Source of the DNA: Candidatus Yonathbacteria bacterium RIFOXYC2_FULL_47_9
Lineage (GTDB): Bacteria > Patescibacteriota > Minisyncoccia > Phycocordibacterales > UBA1550
Length of the DNA: 39,701 bases
Reading direction: 5' to 3'
Assembly: GCA_001825115.1 (NCBI GenBank)
Contig: MHUY01000016.1
Coordinates: forward strand, 13,792 to 53,492
Shown: piece by piece, positions 23,574 through 31,889 of the stretch
Layout: each line of letters begins with the position of its first letter
Numbering within the stretch: the first letter of the stretch is position 1
Position numbers and translations under genes: made by a program
The notes under the pieces: generated by a model
The model's database searches: none
Told to the model about the DNA's origin: nothing
The model's input: the letters and a program-made list of their open reading frames with translations, nothing else

Positions 23574-24710
23574 TTAACGATTAAAAAGTTGCATGTATTC
23601 CTTGAGGTAGAAGATCCTATCTTTCTTCAGTCCTGTTTTTTCCGTGAACAATCCAAGCTTCTGAAAGTCTCCAGCAAGAGCTGACGCCGTGGGGAAAGTA
23701 ACCGAAAGCATTGACTCAATATCCCTGATACTCACCACGGGCTGAGAGAACAACTTTTTCAAAAGATCCTTACCAAGCTTCTGCCGACGAATACTCATCC
23801 CATCCTCAATTGCTGTTTCGTACTTCTTACGCAGGTCAATTATTCTTCTAAGTGTCTCTCGCGAGTCTTTTGCCGTCTCTACAACTCCTGTGAGAAAAAA
23901 TCTCAACCAGTGCTCAATATCACCTGACTCCCTCACGCGTGAAAGTCCGTCGTAGTATTCAGGACGATTCTTTTCAAAGAAGTCTGAGAGGTAGAGTGTT
24001 GGCTTTGTGAGTATACCGAGACTTACGAGATGCAGAGTTATCATAAGCCGACCTATACGACCATTACCATCAAGAAACGGGTGGATAGTTTCAAATTGAT
24101 AGTGAGAGATAGCGATCTTAATCAAATCTGGCACGCTGATGTCTTTATTGTGCCAAAATAGCTCAAGGTCACCAAGAAGCTCTGCGAGCTCAGTGTGATG
24201 AGGTGGAATAAAGGACGCGTCGTTCAACGTCGCTCCACCAATCCAGTTTTGACTACGACGAATTTCTCCAGGCAGTTTTGTGTACCCACGAACACTAGAC
24301 AGGAGTACTCGGTGAGTATCCTTAACGAGTCGCATAGAGAGTGGCAAGGTCTCGAGTTGTCCAATTGAATAATTGATTGCCCTGACGTAGTTTTGTACTT
24401 CCTCCCAGTCATTTCTTTTTTCTGGATTGATTTCAAGTTCAGGCAGCAGTGCCTCATCAAAGCTTGTTTGAGTTCCCTCAATTTTACTTGAGACCGTCGC
24501 CTCTTTCGTAATGTGCATTTTGATGAAAAAGTCGACATCAGGAATAAGCTTTGAATATGCATTAAGTTCGCCAAGGTAGCGCATCGCATCAGCGAGCAAA
24601 ATATCGATGCGCTTGTCAGACCACTCAAAAGGAATGTTTGCAGATGATGGCTGAAAACTCTTATATCCCTCCTGTTGTTTTAGTGTCCCCGCCTTGAATT
24701 TCTTTATCAT
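23574..24710 (-). CDS. Fic family protein (probable AMP transferase)
   Basis: 378 residues. The Fic core motif HPFLDGNGRIGR is complete, with the catalytic His and the nucleotide-binding Asp-Gly-Asn-Gly-Arg. The inhibitory helix motif (S/T)xxxE(G/N) is present near residue 78 as SSKIEGT, making this a class II Fic, normally autoinhibited. The C-terminal part (IRDIESMLSVTFPTASALAGDFQKLG) looks like a winged helix-turn-helix, typical of longer Fic proteins. It is the first gene of the run and has an inverted-repeat operator candidate 58 bases upstream, so it may regulate the whole hsd operon. Confidence 0.93.
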   Translation of the reverse strand: MIKKFKAGTLKQQEGYKSFQPSSANIPFEWSDKRIDILLADAMRYLGELNAYSKLIPDVDFFIKMHITKEATVSSKIEGTQTSFDEALLPELEINPEKRNDWEEVQNYVRAINYSIGQLETLPLSMRLVKDTHRVLLSSVRGYTKLPGEIRRSQNWIGGATLNDASFIPPHHTELAELLGDLELFWHNKDISVPDLIKIAISHYQFETIHPFLDGNGRIGRLMITLHLVSLGILTKPTLYLSDFFEKNRPEYYDGLSRVRESGDIEHWLRFFLTGVVETAKDSRETLRRIIDLRKKYETAIEDGMSIRRQKLGKDLLKKLFSQPVVSIRDIESMLSVTFPTASALAGDFQKLGLFTEKTGLKKDRIFYLKEYMQLFNR

Positions 24711-24767
24711 CCATCAAGCCTAGCACTTTAATATATAATATGCAAATTAAAAGTTTACCTACCATAT

Positions 24768-24792
24768 TTTAATACGTCAGAGCCGTATTAAA
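24768..24792. promoter_or_regulatory. Candidate operator upstream of fic
   Basis: TTTAATACG (24768-24776) and its exact reverse complement CGTATTAAA (24784-24792), separated by 7 bases. It lies 58-82 bases upstream of the fic start, in the region where the promoter should be, and there is no T-tract, so it is not a terminator. A dimeric helix-turn-helix regulator, perhaps the C-terminal domain of Fic itself, could bind it. Confidence 0.5.
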
Positions 24793-24798
24793 GGCTGA

Positions 24799-24972
24799 GA
24801 ACACCCTTCTGAAGCTCTTTTTCTTGTATTTCACAAAAGCGATGACTTTGTATCAAATGTGAAATGCCCTATTAACACTATCCGAATCGATGGTGACCTC
24901 AAATGGACTAGAAACGAAAAATCGCCACCAGTTGGTGACGATATTTCGTTGGCACTTGGCTACGGTTTATGA
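24799..24972 (+). pseudogene. Possible gene remnant upstream of fic
   Basis: A 57-codon frame closed by TGA at 24970 reads like protein (FLVFHKSDDFVSNV, then IRIDGDLKWTRNE, ending ISLALGYGL). It has no ATG or TTG start and begins after a TGA; a GTG at 24859 is the only start-type codon. It may be the 3' remnant of a deleted gene. The same DNA contains a stem of AACGAAA (24913-24919) and TTTCGTT (24944-24950), which could instead be a terminator-like structure. I do not recognise the peptide. The rest of the 388-base gap holds the fic operator and nothing else I can identify. Confidence 0.3.
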
Positions 24973-25098
24973 TTTAACCGTGGGAGAACTAGGTCCTCAC
25001 AAATGCCTACAAACAGCATACACGATATACTTTAAAATGCACTCATTTGCATGACTCTCTACGCTATAGTCCAAAAATATGCAATACTGCATAAACAT

Positions 25099-25368
25099 AT
25101 GACTACAAAATATAGCGAAGAGTTTAAGGCCGACAATCCGGTACTCCCTCAATTACGTGAGGTGGTAGAAGAATCTGTAAAAGGCTCCAACCTCTCTCAG
25201 GAGCAAATTGATGCTATTTGTAAGAATGTTGGTGCTTTAATACTGGAAACAGTCCCAGAGCTTGTTTTTACAAACATGTCCGATTCGTTCCTTTTTGAAG
25301 GAGGCTTTGAAGAATGCACAAAACAGTCTTTCATTAACCTAAAAAATATCGGCATTGAGAAGAAATGA
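25099..25368 (+). CDS. Small hypothetical protein
   Basis: 89 residues from the ATG at 25099 (MTTKYSEEFKADNPVLPQLR). An ATG at 25051 would add 16 residues that look unlike a protein start. Acidic and helical (REVVEESVKGSNLSQEQIDA), no membrane segment, not recognised. It stands alone on the plus strand between fic and the TPR gene, which converge on or diverge from it. Confidence 0.55.
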   Translation: MTTKYSEEFKADNPVLPQLREVVEESVKGSNLSQEQIDAICKNVGALILETVPELVFTNMSDSFLFEGGFEECTKQSFINLKNIGIEKK

Positions 25369-25415
25369 AGTGGCCACCGCTTGATCCATCTTTTCTTGCA
25401 GAGAAACTCGGGGGG

Positions 25416-26306
25416 TTATTTTTGCTCCCAATACTGCGTTCCATATTCTGCTTGCAAATCACTAAAATTCACGATTGGTGCATTATATGTACTATCGGGA
25501 GGTATAAAATCAATTGACTCCATAAATACTTCTCCTGCTTTCCGTATCTCGGCGGTGTCAGCATACAGTAGGGCTATATTGTTTGTAATAGTCGAATACC
25601 AAACGTTGCTCTTAAGCCCCTCTGCAAATGTATTAAAATATGCTGGAAGAAGATACCGGGTCTTCCCTTCATCGTAAAAGACACGTCCTACTAGCGGATT
25701 TTGTTGAACGAGCTTTACTGCTGTTTCTGCAGTTGGGAACAATGCCTTTTCAAAACCTTCTTGCGCTGAATTCTTTATTGCAATCTGCATCGCCAAATCT
25801 ATCCAGGAAGTCGAGGTTGGGTGAGTATCAGGTGGCTCGCCGACCTCCTGAATAGGGCTAGACTTGACCCAGTCATACAGTTCTTGAACGAGCGTTTCTA
25901 AGGCTATGTTGTAATATTTAAATGCGTTATCTGTGTCTTTTGCTTTTTTATAGGTAAGAGCCAAACTGTTTAGAACGTCCATCCTTTCGAAGAAAGTCGT
26001 GTCATTTGAAAATCCATCAACATTTTTTTTGAGGTACTCTGTAGCTTTTCTATAGTCACCTTTTATTTGATAAATAACCCCGAGTTCAAAATTGAGGTCG
26101 TTTGAATCTGGGTATAAAGTAATCGCTTTTTTGCAAAATTCCTCGGCTCCATCTAAGTCTTCTATTTTTCTTGCAACATACGCCGAATAGTACCAATAAT
26201 CTAGGTCTTTTTGAGCTTCTTGCGTTCCAGACAAAATGTTTTGTGCAGAAGAATAGTCACCAACTCTGAGAAAAGCTTGGATTTGCTTATGTTGTTCTTC
26301 TTGCAT
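25416..26306 (-). CDS. Tetratricopeptide-repeat protein
   Basis: 296 residues with several TPR-like units: YWYYSAYVARKIEDLDGAEE, ITLYPDSNDLNFELGVIYQI, GDYRKATEYLKKN and LNSLALTYKKAKDTDNAFKY. The spacing of Gly/Ala and Tyr matches the 34-residue repeat. The C-terminal 120 residues, from about 175, are less regular. There is no signal peptide, so it is a cytoplasmic scaffold. It lies 54 bases downstream of the GmrSD-like gene on the same strand and may be its partner in defence, but that is inferred from position only. Confidence 0.8.
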   Translation of the reverse strand: MQEEQHKQIQAFLRVGDYSSAQNILSGTQEAQKDLDYWYYSAYVARKIEDLDGAEEFCKKAITLYPDSNDLNFELGVIYQIKGDYRKATEYLKKNVDGFSNDTTFFERMDVLNSLALTYKKAKDTDNAFKYYNIALETLVQELYDWVKSSPIQEVGEPPDTHPTSTSWIDLAMQIAIKNSAQEGFEKALFPTAETAVKLVQQNPLVGRVFYDEGKTRYLLPAYFNTFAEGLKSNVWYSTITNNIALLYADTAEIRKAGEVFMESIDFIPPDSTYNAPIVNFSDLQAEYGTQYWEQK

Positions 26307-26360
26307 AATTTATTAATTGTTTGTGGGAGAATTCTTTATTCCAATTACCTCAACACATGA

Positions 26361-28502
26361 TCAAGCATCAGCATCTTGTCCCATCTGCTTCTCAAAAGCT
26401 TGCCTAACCAACCCCATTACGTAAGGTAGTTCCTCCATCTTTGAAAGACTAACTTCAACATCGCCATTACCCCAGCGACCAAGCGTTGAGACGTCTTTAC
26501 ACATTCCTTTTGGATCATCGACGTCAGCAAACTCAACATTCAATGAGAGTCGTAAGCGTTTTGCTTGAGGAACTACATCAACAAAATTAGTATCTGCTTT
26601 GTACGCAACATACAACTTCAGGAATGTTTCCGTAACACAGGGGTCGAGGGTAAGCACTTCCTTTCGGAAGGCCTCAAAAAGATTTCTCACCTCATCCCCA
26701 TACATTTCACTGCCTTTTGCCAAATAAGGATGGTCATCGATGGAGTATTCTGTCTTGATTTCAACTTTTGGATAATATTCGTCTAGGATTTCTTGAGGTA
26801 GTACCGGGGCCTGCCAAACACCAACCGCTATACCAGCAAGCTTACTAGCACGGGCTTTAATTGTGGCCTCATTCCATGATTCTAATGCCCCAAGTCCAAT
26901 ATTAAGCTTTAAGGGGCTTTGCTTTAATCCCTTCTCTGGAGCATTTGGCATGTCACGCTTATCTGCAAAAGGACGATCACTGTATTCAGAATTATATGCG
27001 GTGAGAGTTAAGTTACCGAGTGTGTGCAGCCATGTTTGTTGAACCCGTTGCCATTCTCCGCCTAGGGCATCAATCCATTCAGGTGAAAGATTTTTGTTTT
27101 GTGGCATGAGATGCTCAATAGTAAACTCATTTACTATTGCTCGTTCTTGGCGACCATGATTCTCCAGGCGACGCAGCCAGTAGCTACAACTACGGAAGTT
27201 GTAGAGATCGCGTGTTTGTAAGTCTCGGTGGAATTCTTCGTCTGTAGGAAATCGATGGAATGTTTGTAGCCCGAGAAAATGCGCTTGAATGCTTTCGAAA
27301 TACCGGTCCTTTCTCAGAGCCTTAGCAAACGATGCAAATGTCTTATTCATTGAGTTGGTTGGGATGGCACATATTGCACGGCGAAATACGTACGCCTCAA
27401 TCAACCGCACGCTCGCCAGCAAGTCTGACTTGGATAACATGCCTGCTTTGTAGTCATGGTACAACTCCAATAGAAACGGGTAGGCTACATCAACTTTTAG
27501 TTCCCTTAAGTCCTGGAAGGCAAGCTTCAGGTCGGCATCTGGCTCAGCGCCTAACGCCATTGTACAAAAATACCGTGCATAGTCACGTATATCACGAGTC
27601 AAATCTTCTACATGACTTTCATCATTAGTGGCATTTATTCTTGAAACTCGAGCATGTTCCTTGAAAGCATCGTAAACAGCATTAATATTAGGAATCTCCC
27701 TTGTTTTAACAGTAAGGTAGTGACGCATAAAAGCATCAAAGTGTGTACCATAGGCTTCCTGCCCAAAAGCAACTTCCATTGGCCTCCAGTACTGTTCATA
27801 GAGCCGAGTCTGAAGCTCTGGCTCGAGTCCCATTAAGATATAATTACGGATTAAATCAGCCTCACTCAATTCCTTACCAAGTGAGTTCATGCTCTCGAAA
27901 ATAAGCTGTGGGTTATCCTCCCCACGCTTGAGCTTGACGTCTACCATCAAAAGCTTTGCGAGTCCTTTGCAGACTACAGATAAGTCTCCTTTTTGACTTG
28001 AAATCAAGTCCTCGAACAATTTGAAGTTCTGCGTAATTCGTAGTGAATACTCGCTGGGTTGGTCTTGATTACCTATAATCGCAACAAGTGAGGTCTTATC
28101 GGTCTGCGAGAGAATTAATTTGAAGTATCGTTCTCCTTGTTCTAGTCGGTTGCATAAGTAATATTCACGTATCATCTCTGCGGAAAAACCTTCTATTAAA
28201 CTGGTCGAATCCTCTACCTTAGACAAAGCTGCCAGGAGTAACGTCACGGTAGTCAGACGCTGTTGCCCATCAATCACGAGTAATGGTTCCCACATTGCCA
28301 CATTAGCATCAGCCCTATCAATATAGACAACAGAACCAATAAAATGCACTACAATGTTGTCGTCGGCACCAGCTCGGAGGATATCATCCCAAAGCTGAAG
28401 ACATTCCTTCTCAGTCCAACAGTATGTACGCTGGTAAATAGGGATAACAAACTGAGGAGCATTCTTCAGGAAATTAAGGAGTTTTGTTTCAGATGCTTTC
28501 AT
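26361..28502 (-). CDS. GmrSD-type modification-dependent restriction endonuclease (DUF262/DUF1524) with C-terminal DUF5655-like domain
   Basis: 713 residues. The N-terminal DUF262 (GmrS-like, ParB/Srx-type fold) has VIPIYQRTYCW and the VIDGQQRLTT motif, thought to use NTP. The DUF1524 (GmrD-like HNH nuclease) shows EFTIEHLMPQN with the His of the catalytic site, then LGNLTLTAYNSEYSDRPFADKR. The C-terminal 130 residues (EVRNLFEAFRKEVLTLDPCV and on) resemble DUF5655. GmrS and GmrD are thus fused, as in other single-chain type IV enzymes that cut glucosylated or otherwise modified phage DNA. It is followed by a TPR gene. The catalytic motifs look intact. Confidence 0.88.
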   Translation of the reverse strand: MKASETKLLNFLKNAPQFVIPIYQRTYCWTEKECLQLWDDILRAGADDNIVVHFIGSVVYIDRADANVAMWEPLLVIDGQQRLTTVTLLLAALSKVEDSTSLIEGFSAEMIREYYLCNRLEQGERYFKLILSQTDKTSLVAIIGNQDQPSEYSLRITQNFKLFEDLISSQKGDLSVVCKGLAKLLMVDVKLKRGEDNPQLIFESMNSLGKELSEADLIRNYILMGLEPELQTRLYEQYWRPMEVAFGQEAYGTHFDAFMRHYLTVKTREIPNINAVYDAFKEHARVSRINATNDESHVEDLTRDIRDYARYFCTMALGAEPDADLKLAFQDLRELKVDVAYPFLLELYHDYKAGMLSKSDLLASVRLIEAYVFRRAICAIPTNSMNKTFASFAKALRKDRYFESIQAHFLGLQTFHRFPTDEEFHRDLQTRDLYNFRSCSYWLRRLENHGRQERAIVNEFTIEHLMPQNKNLSPEWIDALGGEWQRVQQTWLHTLGNLTLTAYNSEYSDRPFADKRDMPNAPEKGLKQSPLKLNIGLGALESWNEATIKARASKLAGIAVGVWQAPVLPQEILDEYYPKVEIKTEYSIDDHPYLAKGSEMYGDEVRNLFEAFRKEVLTLDPCVTETFLKLYVAYKADTNFVDVVPQAKRLRLSLNVEFADVDDPKGMCKDVSTLGRWGNGDVEVSLSKMEELPYVMGLVRQAFEKQMGQDADA

Positions 28503-28685
28503 GTGATTCTATGGTAGTAAGATTGTACAACGAAACTATATTTTTCACTATTGTTATCTTCTTTTTCCAATACCATACATAGAGGTAGAAATTCAGTACA
28601 GTTACTGTTGCGTGATAGCCTCGCGGACATCGTCCCGAATGCGAAGTAAAAAAAGTCTTGACTAAAAGGTGCTTGAGCCCTTAAC

Positions 28686-28949
28686 CTACATATAATATTC
28701 CTCTGACTTGTTATCTTCATTCAAACACGATTCGTCAGTTCCGTTATCTATTCTCCTCTGACGAAGGATTTCTTCCTGTTCTCTATCCTCATCTCCATAC
28801 TTCTCATCTTCCAATTCACGTATTATTGCATTTAGTTTGTCGTCTACATCTTTTATTGCTTCTTCATTTCCACCTAGCCCCAGAAGTGGTGCCCGCTTAG
28901 CATTTAGAGTATGGCTACTGCAAGAATTAGTTTTTAATAACCTCCTCAG
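28686..28949 (-). pseudogene. Out-of-frame 3' continuation of the 28927-29433 gene
   Basis: In the +1 frame relative to the upstream gene, the minus strand stays open for 88 codons to TAG (28686-28688). The translation looks like protein: a charged helix (EEAIKDVDDKLNAIIRELED, then DREQEEILRQRR) and an acidic end (EEYYM). There is no usable start codon in front of it. Therefore this is probably the C-terminal part of the gene at 28927-29433, separated by a single-base frameshift near 28930, where the sequence has AAAAAC. It could be a true mutation, a sequencing error, or a programmed shift. The 183 bases between here and the GmrSD-like gene hold no gene that I can see. Confidence 0.5.
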
Positions 28950-29433
28950 TCATGGATAATATTTTTTTGAAAAATTCTAACCTCTCTTCTTCTGAGTCTA
29001 TTTGGCATAAAAATGACTGGAAGGTGTATACAAGAAATGCAATAATCTCATCGTTACTTAAATCGCCTGATGAAAGTACTTCTACACTCCTCTCTTTTTC
29101 TGCGTAGATGCACAGACAAAATTTATTTTTAAACAAAAGCAATAAATTTTCTAAATTTCGTTGGGTATTGTTTTCTTGAAAAATCTTTTTAACAAAAAAA
29201 CCGAGAAAATCCTTCCTGACACGAACATCCTCGCCCGCTTTTCTGGCGAAGTATCCGACAATGAGCGACAGACCAAATAATACTAATTGCTGCTGGTGCT
29301 CACTATTTTCATCCCATGAACATAGGTATCCTGAATTTTTATCAGAACCAATGGAAATAAAAAAGTAGTCATTTTCATTATTTATTAAGCTAGATTGTTT
29401 TTCTCTTGCTGAATTTAATTTATCTAAATGCAT
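28927..29433 (-). CDS. Hypothetical protein, probably truncated by a frameshift
   Basis: 168 residues, starting MHLDKLNSAREKQSSL and ending IKN-stop. Mostly helical, with a hydrophobic middle (LVLFGLSLIVGYFA) and a Leu/Phe-rich C-terminal part; no signal peptide and no family recognised. The stop codon TAA directly follows an A-rich run, and the frame one base away continues as a protein-like sequence to 28686, so the intact product was probably about 240 residues. It is in the defence island, 40 bases downstream of the SppA-like gene on the same strand. Confidence 0.6.
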   Translation of the reverse strand: MHLDKLNSAREKQSSLINNENDYFFISIGSDKNSGYLCSWDENSEHQQQLVLFGLSLIVGYFARKAGEDVRVRKDFLGFFVKKIFQENNTQRNLENLLLLFKNKFCLCIYAEKERSVEVLSSGDLSNDEIIAFLVYTFQSFLCQIDSEEERLEFFKKILSMTEEVIKN

Positions 29434-29477
29434 ATTCTAGTGTAGTTATAGCGGTTTTTTATTAGCAATAATTATTT

Positions 29478-30326
29478 TTACTCACAAAATACCACCTCCT
29501 CTGTTGGTATCCCTAAATTCTCTGCAAACCACATGCGAGCAGCTTCTTGGTCGCCAAGAGCGTCGATGAGTTTGTTTTGAAGGGCAAGAGTTCCTGCCAT
29601 GGATGAACCGTCAGCAAGTTTTGCAACTTGTTCAATAGGTAGATTCCTGTTTTCTGCAACTTCTTTTACAAACTGCTCATGAAAGATTTTTAGATCCCTT
29701 TCAATTAACGCTCGTTCTGCTTGAGTAAGTGACTTATCAGGATTGCCATAATCCTTAAATTGAGCGGATGCCAATGGCACATACCGCAGACCATCCTTAA
29801 TGTTTTTTGCCGTGTTGTCCAAGTAAGACATCGTTATGCCGATACTGCCGACATCAGAGAATGCTGAGGCAATGATTGTGTCTGCTCCTGTTGCCGCAAG
29901 ATACGCACCAGAGGCCCCCGTCTCACGAATAAGCGCAACAGTTGGTAGCGATAGCCCTTTGATTTCATTCGCAATAATCTCCGAAGCAACCGGCACCCCA
30001 CCAGCGGAATCAATGGGTACAAGAACACCATGGATATTAGGGTCGTTTTCAGCCATACGAAGGGCAGCGAGCACATCGTCTGGGTTAGTAGATGGTGGCG
30101 GCGTAGCTCCACTACCATCCTCATTGGCACCACGATAAGGGATAATGTCTCCGACTATCGGTATCACTGCAATATTGCACGAGCCATCACTAACTGCATT
30201 TATCGCGTTATAGCCACTCCATTCGTCGTGCCAATTACCAAAAACCCATAGCCCGCTGGCAAAAACAAGAGTGCCCGCAGCGGACCATAATGCAATAGTT
30301 CTGATTTCTTGCTGGAGGGTTTTCAT
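29478..30326 (-). CDS. Signal peptide peptidase SppA-like protease (peptidase family S49)
   Basis: 282 residues from the ATG at 30326. A longer frame from 30374 is unlikely because the ATG is followed by a typical N-terminal anchor (IRTIALWSAAGTLVFASGLW). SppA degrades cleaved signal peptides in the membrane. The catalytic Ser139 lies in ETGASGAYLAATGAD and the general-base Lys191 in QFKDYGNPDKS, the arrangement of single-domain SppA. The segment GVLVPIDSAGGVPVASEI is the S49 oxyanion region. The intergenic repeat at 30372 begins just upstream of its start. Confidence 0.93.
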   Translation of the reverse strand: MKTLQQEIRTIALWSAAGTLVFASGLWVFGNWHDEWSGYNAINAVSDGSCNIAVIPIVGDIIPYRGANEDGSGATPPPSTNPDDVLAALRMAENDPNIHGVLVPIDSAGGVPVASEIIANEIKGLSLPTVALIRETGASGAYLAATGADTIIASAFSDVGSIGITMSYLDNTAKNIKDGLRYVPLASAQFKDYGNPDKSLTQAERALIERDLKIFHEQFVKEVAENRNLPIEQVAKLADGSSMAGTLALQNKLIDALGDQEAARMWFAENLGIPTEEVVFCE

Positions 30327-30371
30327 GCGAGGATTATACCATAATACTCGCTGTCTATTTACTATACTCGT

Positions 30372-30474
30372 CAATTATCACCCTTTGAACTTCATCCCAG
30401 GTGCGGAGCCAGCAAAATCACCCATATTTATATGGGTGATTTTCTTTACCACACTTAGGAGATCGAACCTACGG
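30372..30474. repeat. Intergenic repeat, copy A (tRNA-3'-end-like)
   Basis: About 100 bases that match copy B at 31890-31993 almost throughout. The order is an ACCCT-type lead, the core CATCCCAGGTGCGGAGCC, a 14-bp terminator hairpin, then CACTTAGGAG and a reversed T-arm. The complement of 30461-30473 is identical over 13 bases to the T-arm of tRNA-Asn (7403-7415). The core resembles a tRNA acceptor end with CCA. Confidence 0.85.
30414..30443. terminator. Terminator hairpin within repeat A
   Basis: Perfect 14-bp stem, AAAATCACCCATAT and its reverse complement, loop TT, with T-runs in both directions. Compared with copy B the base pair C-G has become T-A, a compensated change. Confidence 0.9.
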
Positions 30475-30488
30475 CCGAATACTTTTCC

Positions 30489-31235
30489 CTACTTTGAATA
30501 TATAGCTAATTTTTGAGAAAAATCTTCTTCGAGTTCTTCAATACTCTTTCCTGTATGCTTTTGGTATTTCTTACGTATGGTCTCAGCGGTTTCTTCGCGA
30601 GTACATTCTGTATATAATTTCTTAAATACTTCTAATCCAAAAGTTTCTATAAGGTATTTAATCCATTCGCCCGCAAGCGCATAAAAATAAACCGCACCAT
30701 CCTGAGGAGTATCCAGCCAATCCTTTTCGGTAAGTATTTTTGATGGACTTAATTCATAGCCCTTAGCAATACCTTCTCTGACACACTCATCATGTGGCTC
30801 GCCATACCAATTGTGTCCCACCATATACTCTGCCAACCCCTCCTGTAGAAAATTAATTGAGATTCCCCAAGGAAGTGTCAGCAGATGAGTATCTTCATGT
30901 TCACCAATAGGCTTATCCTGTAGTGTGTATAAAACGTGAATACAAAATTCACCATAAATTGATTGTGCAAACCAATCATCTCCCATTAGTTCCGTTTTGA
31001 GTTCTGGGGTTGGATAAAAATAATATGTTATTTTCTGACCTAAGACAGGTACCTTGAGCTCGGTCACTATTTTTTGGAATGCTTGCTCTTGACGTTCTTT
31101 AATATGTTCGATATCTTTTTCTGCTTCAGAACCCTTAGTATAATAGAAAATATAATGTTCGGTTTCGACAGTAAGCCACCCCGAATACTCCTGAAATGTG
31201 TGGGAATAAGTTGGAAGATATTGTTTGTATTTCAT
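30489..31235 (-). CDS. Predicted zinc metallopeptidase (gluzincin, HExxH)
   Basis: 248 residues. HEDTH at 113-117 fits HExxH, with Glu114 as catalytic base. About 15 residues later QEGLAEYMVGH supplies a likely third ligand (Glu132 or Glu136), as in gluzincins such as the peptidase MA family. There is no signal peptide or membrane helix, so it is cytosolic. The N-terminal strand region (WLTVETEHYIFYY) is typical of this fold. It forms a two-gene cassette with the NYN-domain gene between repeats A and B. Substrate unknown. Confidence 0.75.
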   Translation of the reverse strand: MKYKQYLPTYSHTFQEYSGWLTVETEHYIFYYTKGSEAEKDIEHIKERQEQAFQKIVTELKVPVLGQKITYYFYPTPELKTELMGDDWFAQSIYGEFCIHVLYTLQDKPIGEHEDTHLLTLPWGISINFLQEGLAEYMVGHNWYGEPHDECVREGIAKGYELSPSKILTEKDWLDTPQDGAVYFYALAGEWIKYLIETFGLEVFKKLYTECTREETAETIRKKYQKHTGKSIEELEEDFSQKLAIYSK

Positions 31236-31280
31236 AAAAGGAAAGGTGGCTCTTAGAAGTTCAAGCCCCCCTTGACACTA

Positions 31281-31308
31281 TTGACATTAGCAAAGGGGTT
31301 GCTATAAT
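31281..31308 (+). promoter_or_regulatory. Strong promoter facing the 3' end of the NYN gene
   Basis: TTGACA (31281-31286), 16-base spacer, TATAAT (31303-31308), both consensus. A second TTGACA-like box lies 9 bases earlier. It points plus, antisense to the metallopeptidase-NYN genes, and would start near 31315. Confidence 0.75.
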
Positions 31309-31314
31309 ATGCAT

Positions 31315-31370
31315 ATCACTACGAAAGAGACCCTTATGCAGATACGTCTGCATCGGGGGCTTTTTCTTTT
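31315..31370 (+). ncRNA. Candidate small RNA, about 55 nt, antisense to NYN 3' end
   Basis: Delimited by the consensus promoter at 31281-31308 and an intrinsic terminator made of ATGCAGA (31336-31342), loop TACG, TCTGCAT (31347-31353), with CCC/GGG extension and a T-rich tail at 31361-31370. Its terminator stem overlaps the last codons and stop (31334-31336) of the NYN gene on the minus strand. It may encode nothing (the only ATG lies in the -10 region) and could act as an antisense RNA. Confidence 0.5.
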
Positions 31371-31852
31371 TGTCTCTCCGTAGAAAACTTATGGTAATGT
31401 TCATTCAAAAAAGTTATCTCTGTATTCTTATTTTTTAACAAGATAGAGCATTTCTTTTCGTCAGGAGAAACAACGCAATCAATCGCTTTGCTATTTTGCA
31501 AAAACTCCACCAAGCACCCGAAGTCACCATCTCCTGTTACCAAGATGCAGGAAGTAAATGCTTTTGTATAAAAATCTGATACGGTTTTAAGAACGAGCTC
31601 GGCATCACAATTACCTTTTATTGTTCCTCCAAATGATACCGTTTGCTTGAAGACAAGAATGAAGCCACATTCCTGGAGATGTTCATAGAATGATGTCCTG
31701 CTGGGCACAAGACCGATAAAAAGGTAGACGTTCGCAGGGCTGTATTTTTGACGGAGCCACCCACGAAACTTTTTATAATCTATTTCAAAACCTAGCTCTT
31801 TTGCAGAGCGATAAAGATTATTCCCATCGATGTAGATGTTTACTTTATTCAT
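31334..31852 (-). CDS. NYN-domain protein (LabA/DUF88, PIN-like nuclease fold)
   Basis: 172 residues. The acidic NYN/PIN motifs are in order: IYIDGNNLY at the N terminus, KGNCDAELVL in the middle and ILVTGDGDFGCLVEF near residue 112, with the conserved Asp residues needed for metal-dependent RNA cleavage. The fold is that of small RNases or RNA-binding regulators. It is transcribed together with the metallopeptidase gene (98 bases apart), and the candidate antisense RNA overlaps its 3' end. The substrate is unknown. Confidence 0.88.
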   Translation of the reverse strand: MNKVNIYIDGNNLYRSAKELGFEIDYKKFRGWLRQKYSPANVYLFIGLVPSRTSFYEHLQECGFILVFKQTVSFGGTIKGNCDAELVLKTVSDFYTKAFTSCILVTGDGDFGCLVEFLQNSKAIDCVVSPDEKKCSILLKNKNTEITFLNEHYHKFSTERQKEKAPDADVSA

Positions 31853-31889
31853 AAAACTATTCTAACACACAAAATTTAATTGTTTTCCT

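Noticed and set aside
28499..28720. Minus-strand 73-codon frame between the GmrSD-like gene and the disrupted gene
   Set aside because: It overlaps the convincing out-of-frame C-terminal segment at 28686-28949 and has a composition typical of non-coding frames.
28920..28940. Programmed -1 frameshift at AAAAAC
   Set aside because: The downstream coding frame is +1, not -1, and the heptamer does not fit the X-XXY-YYZ rule.
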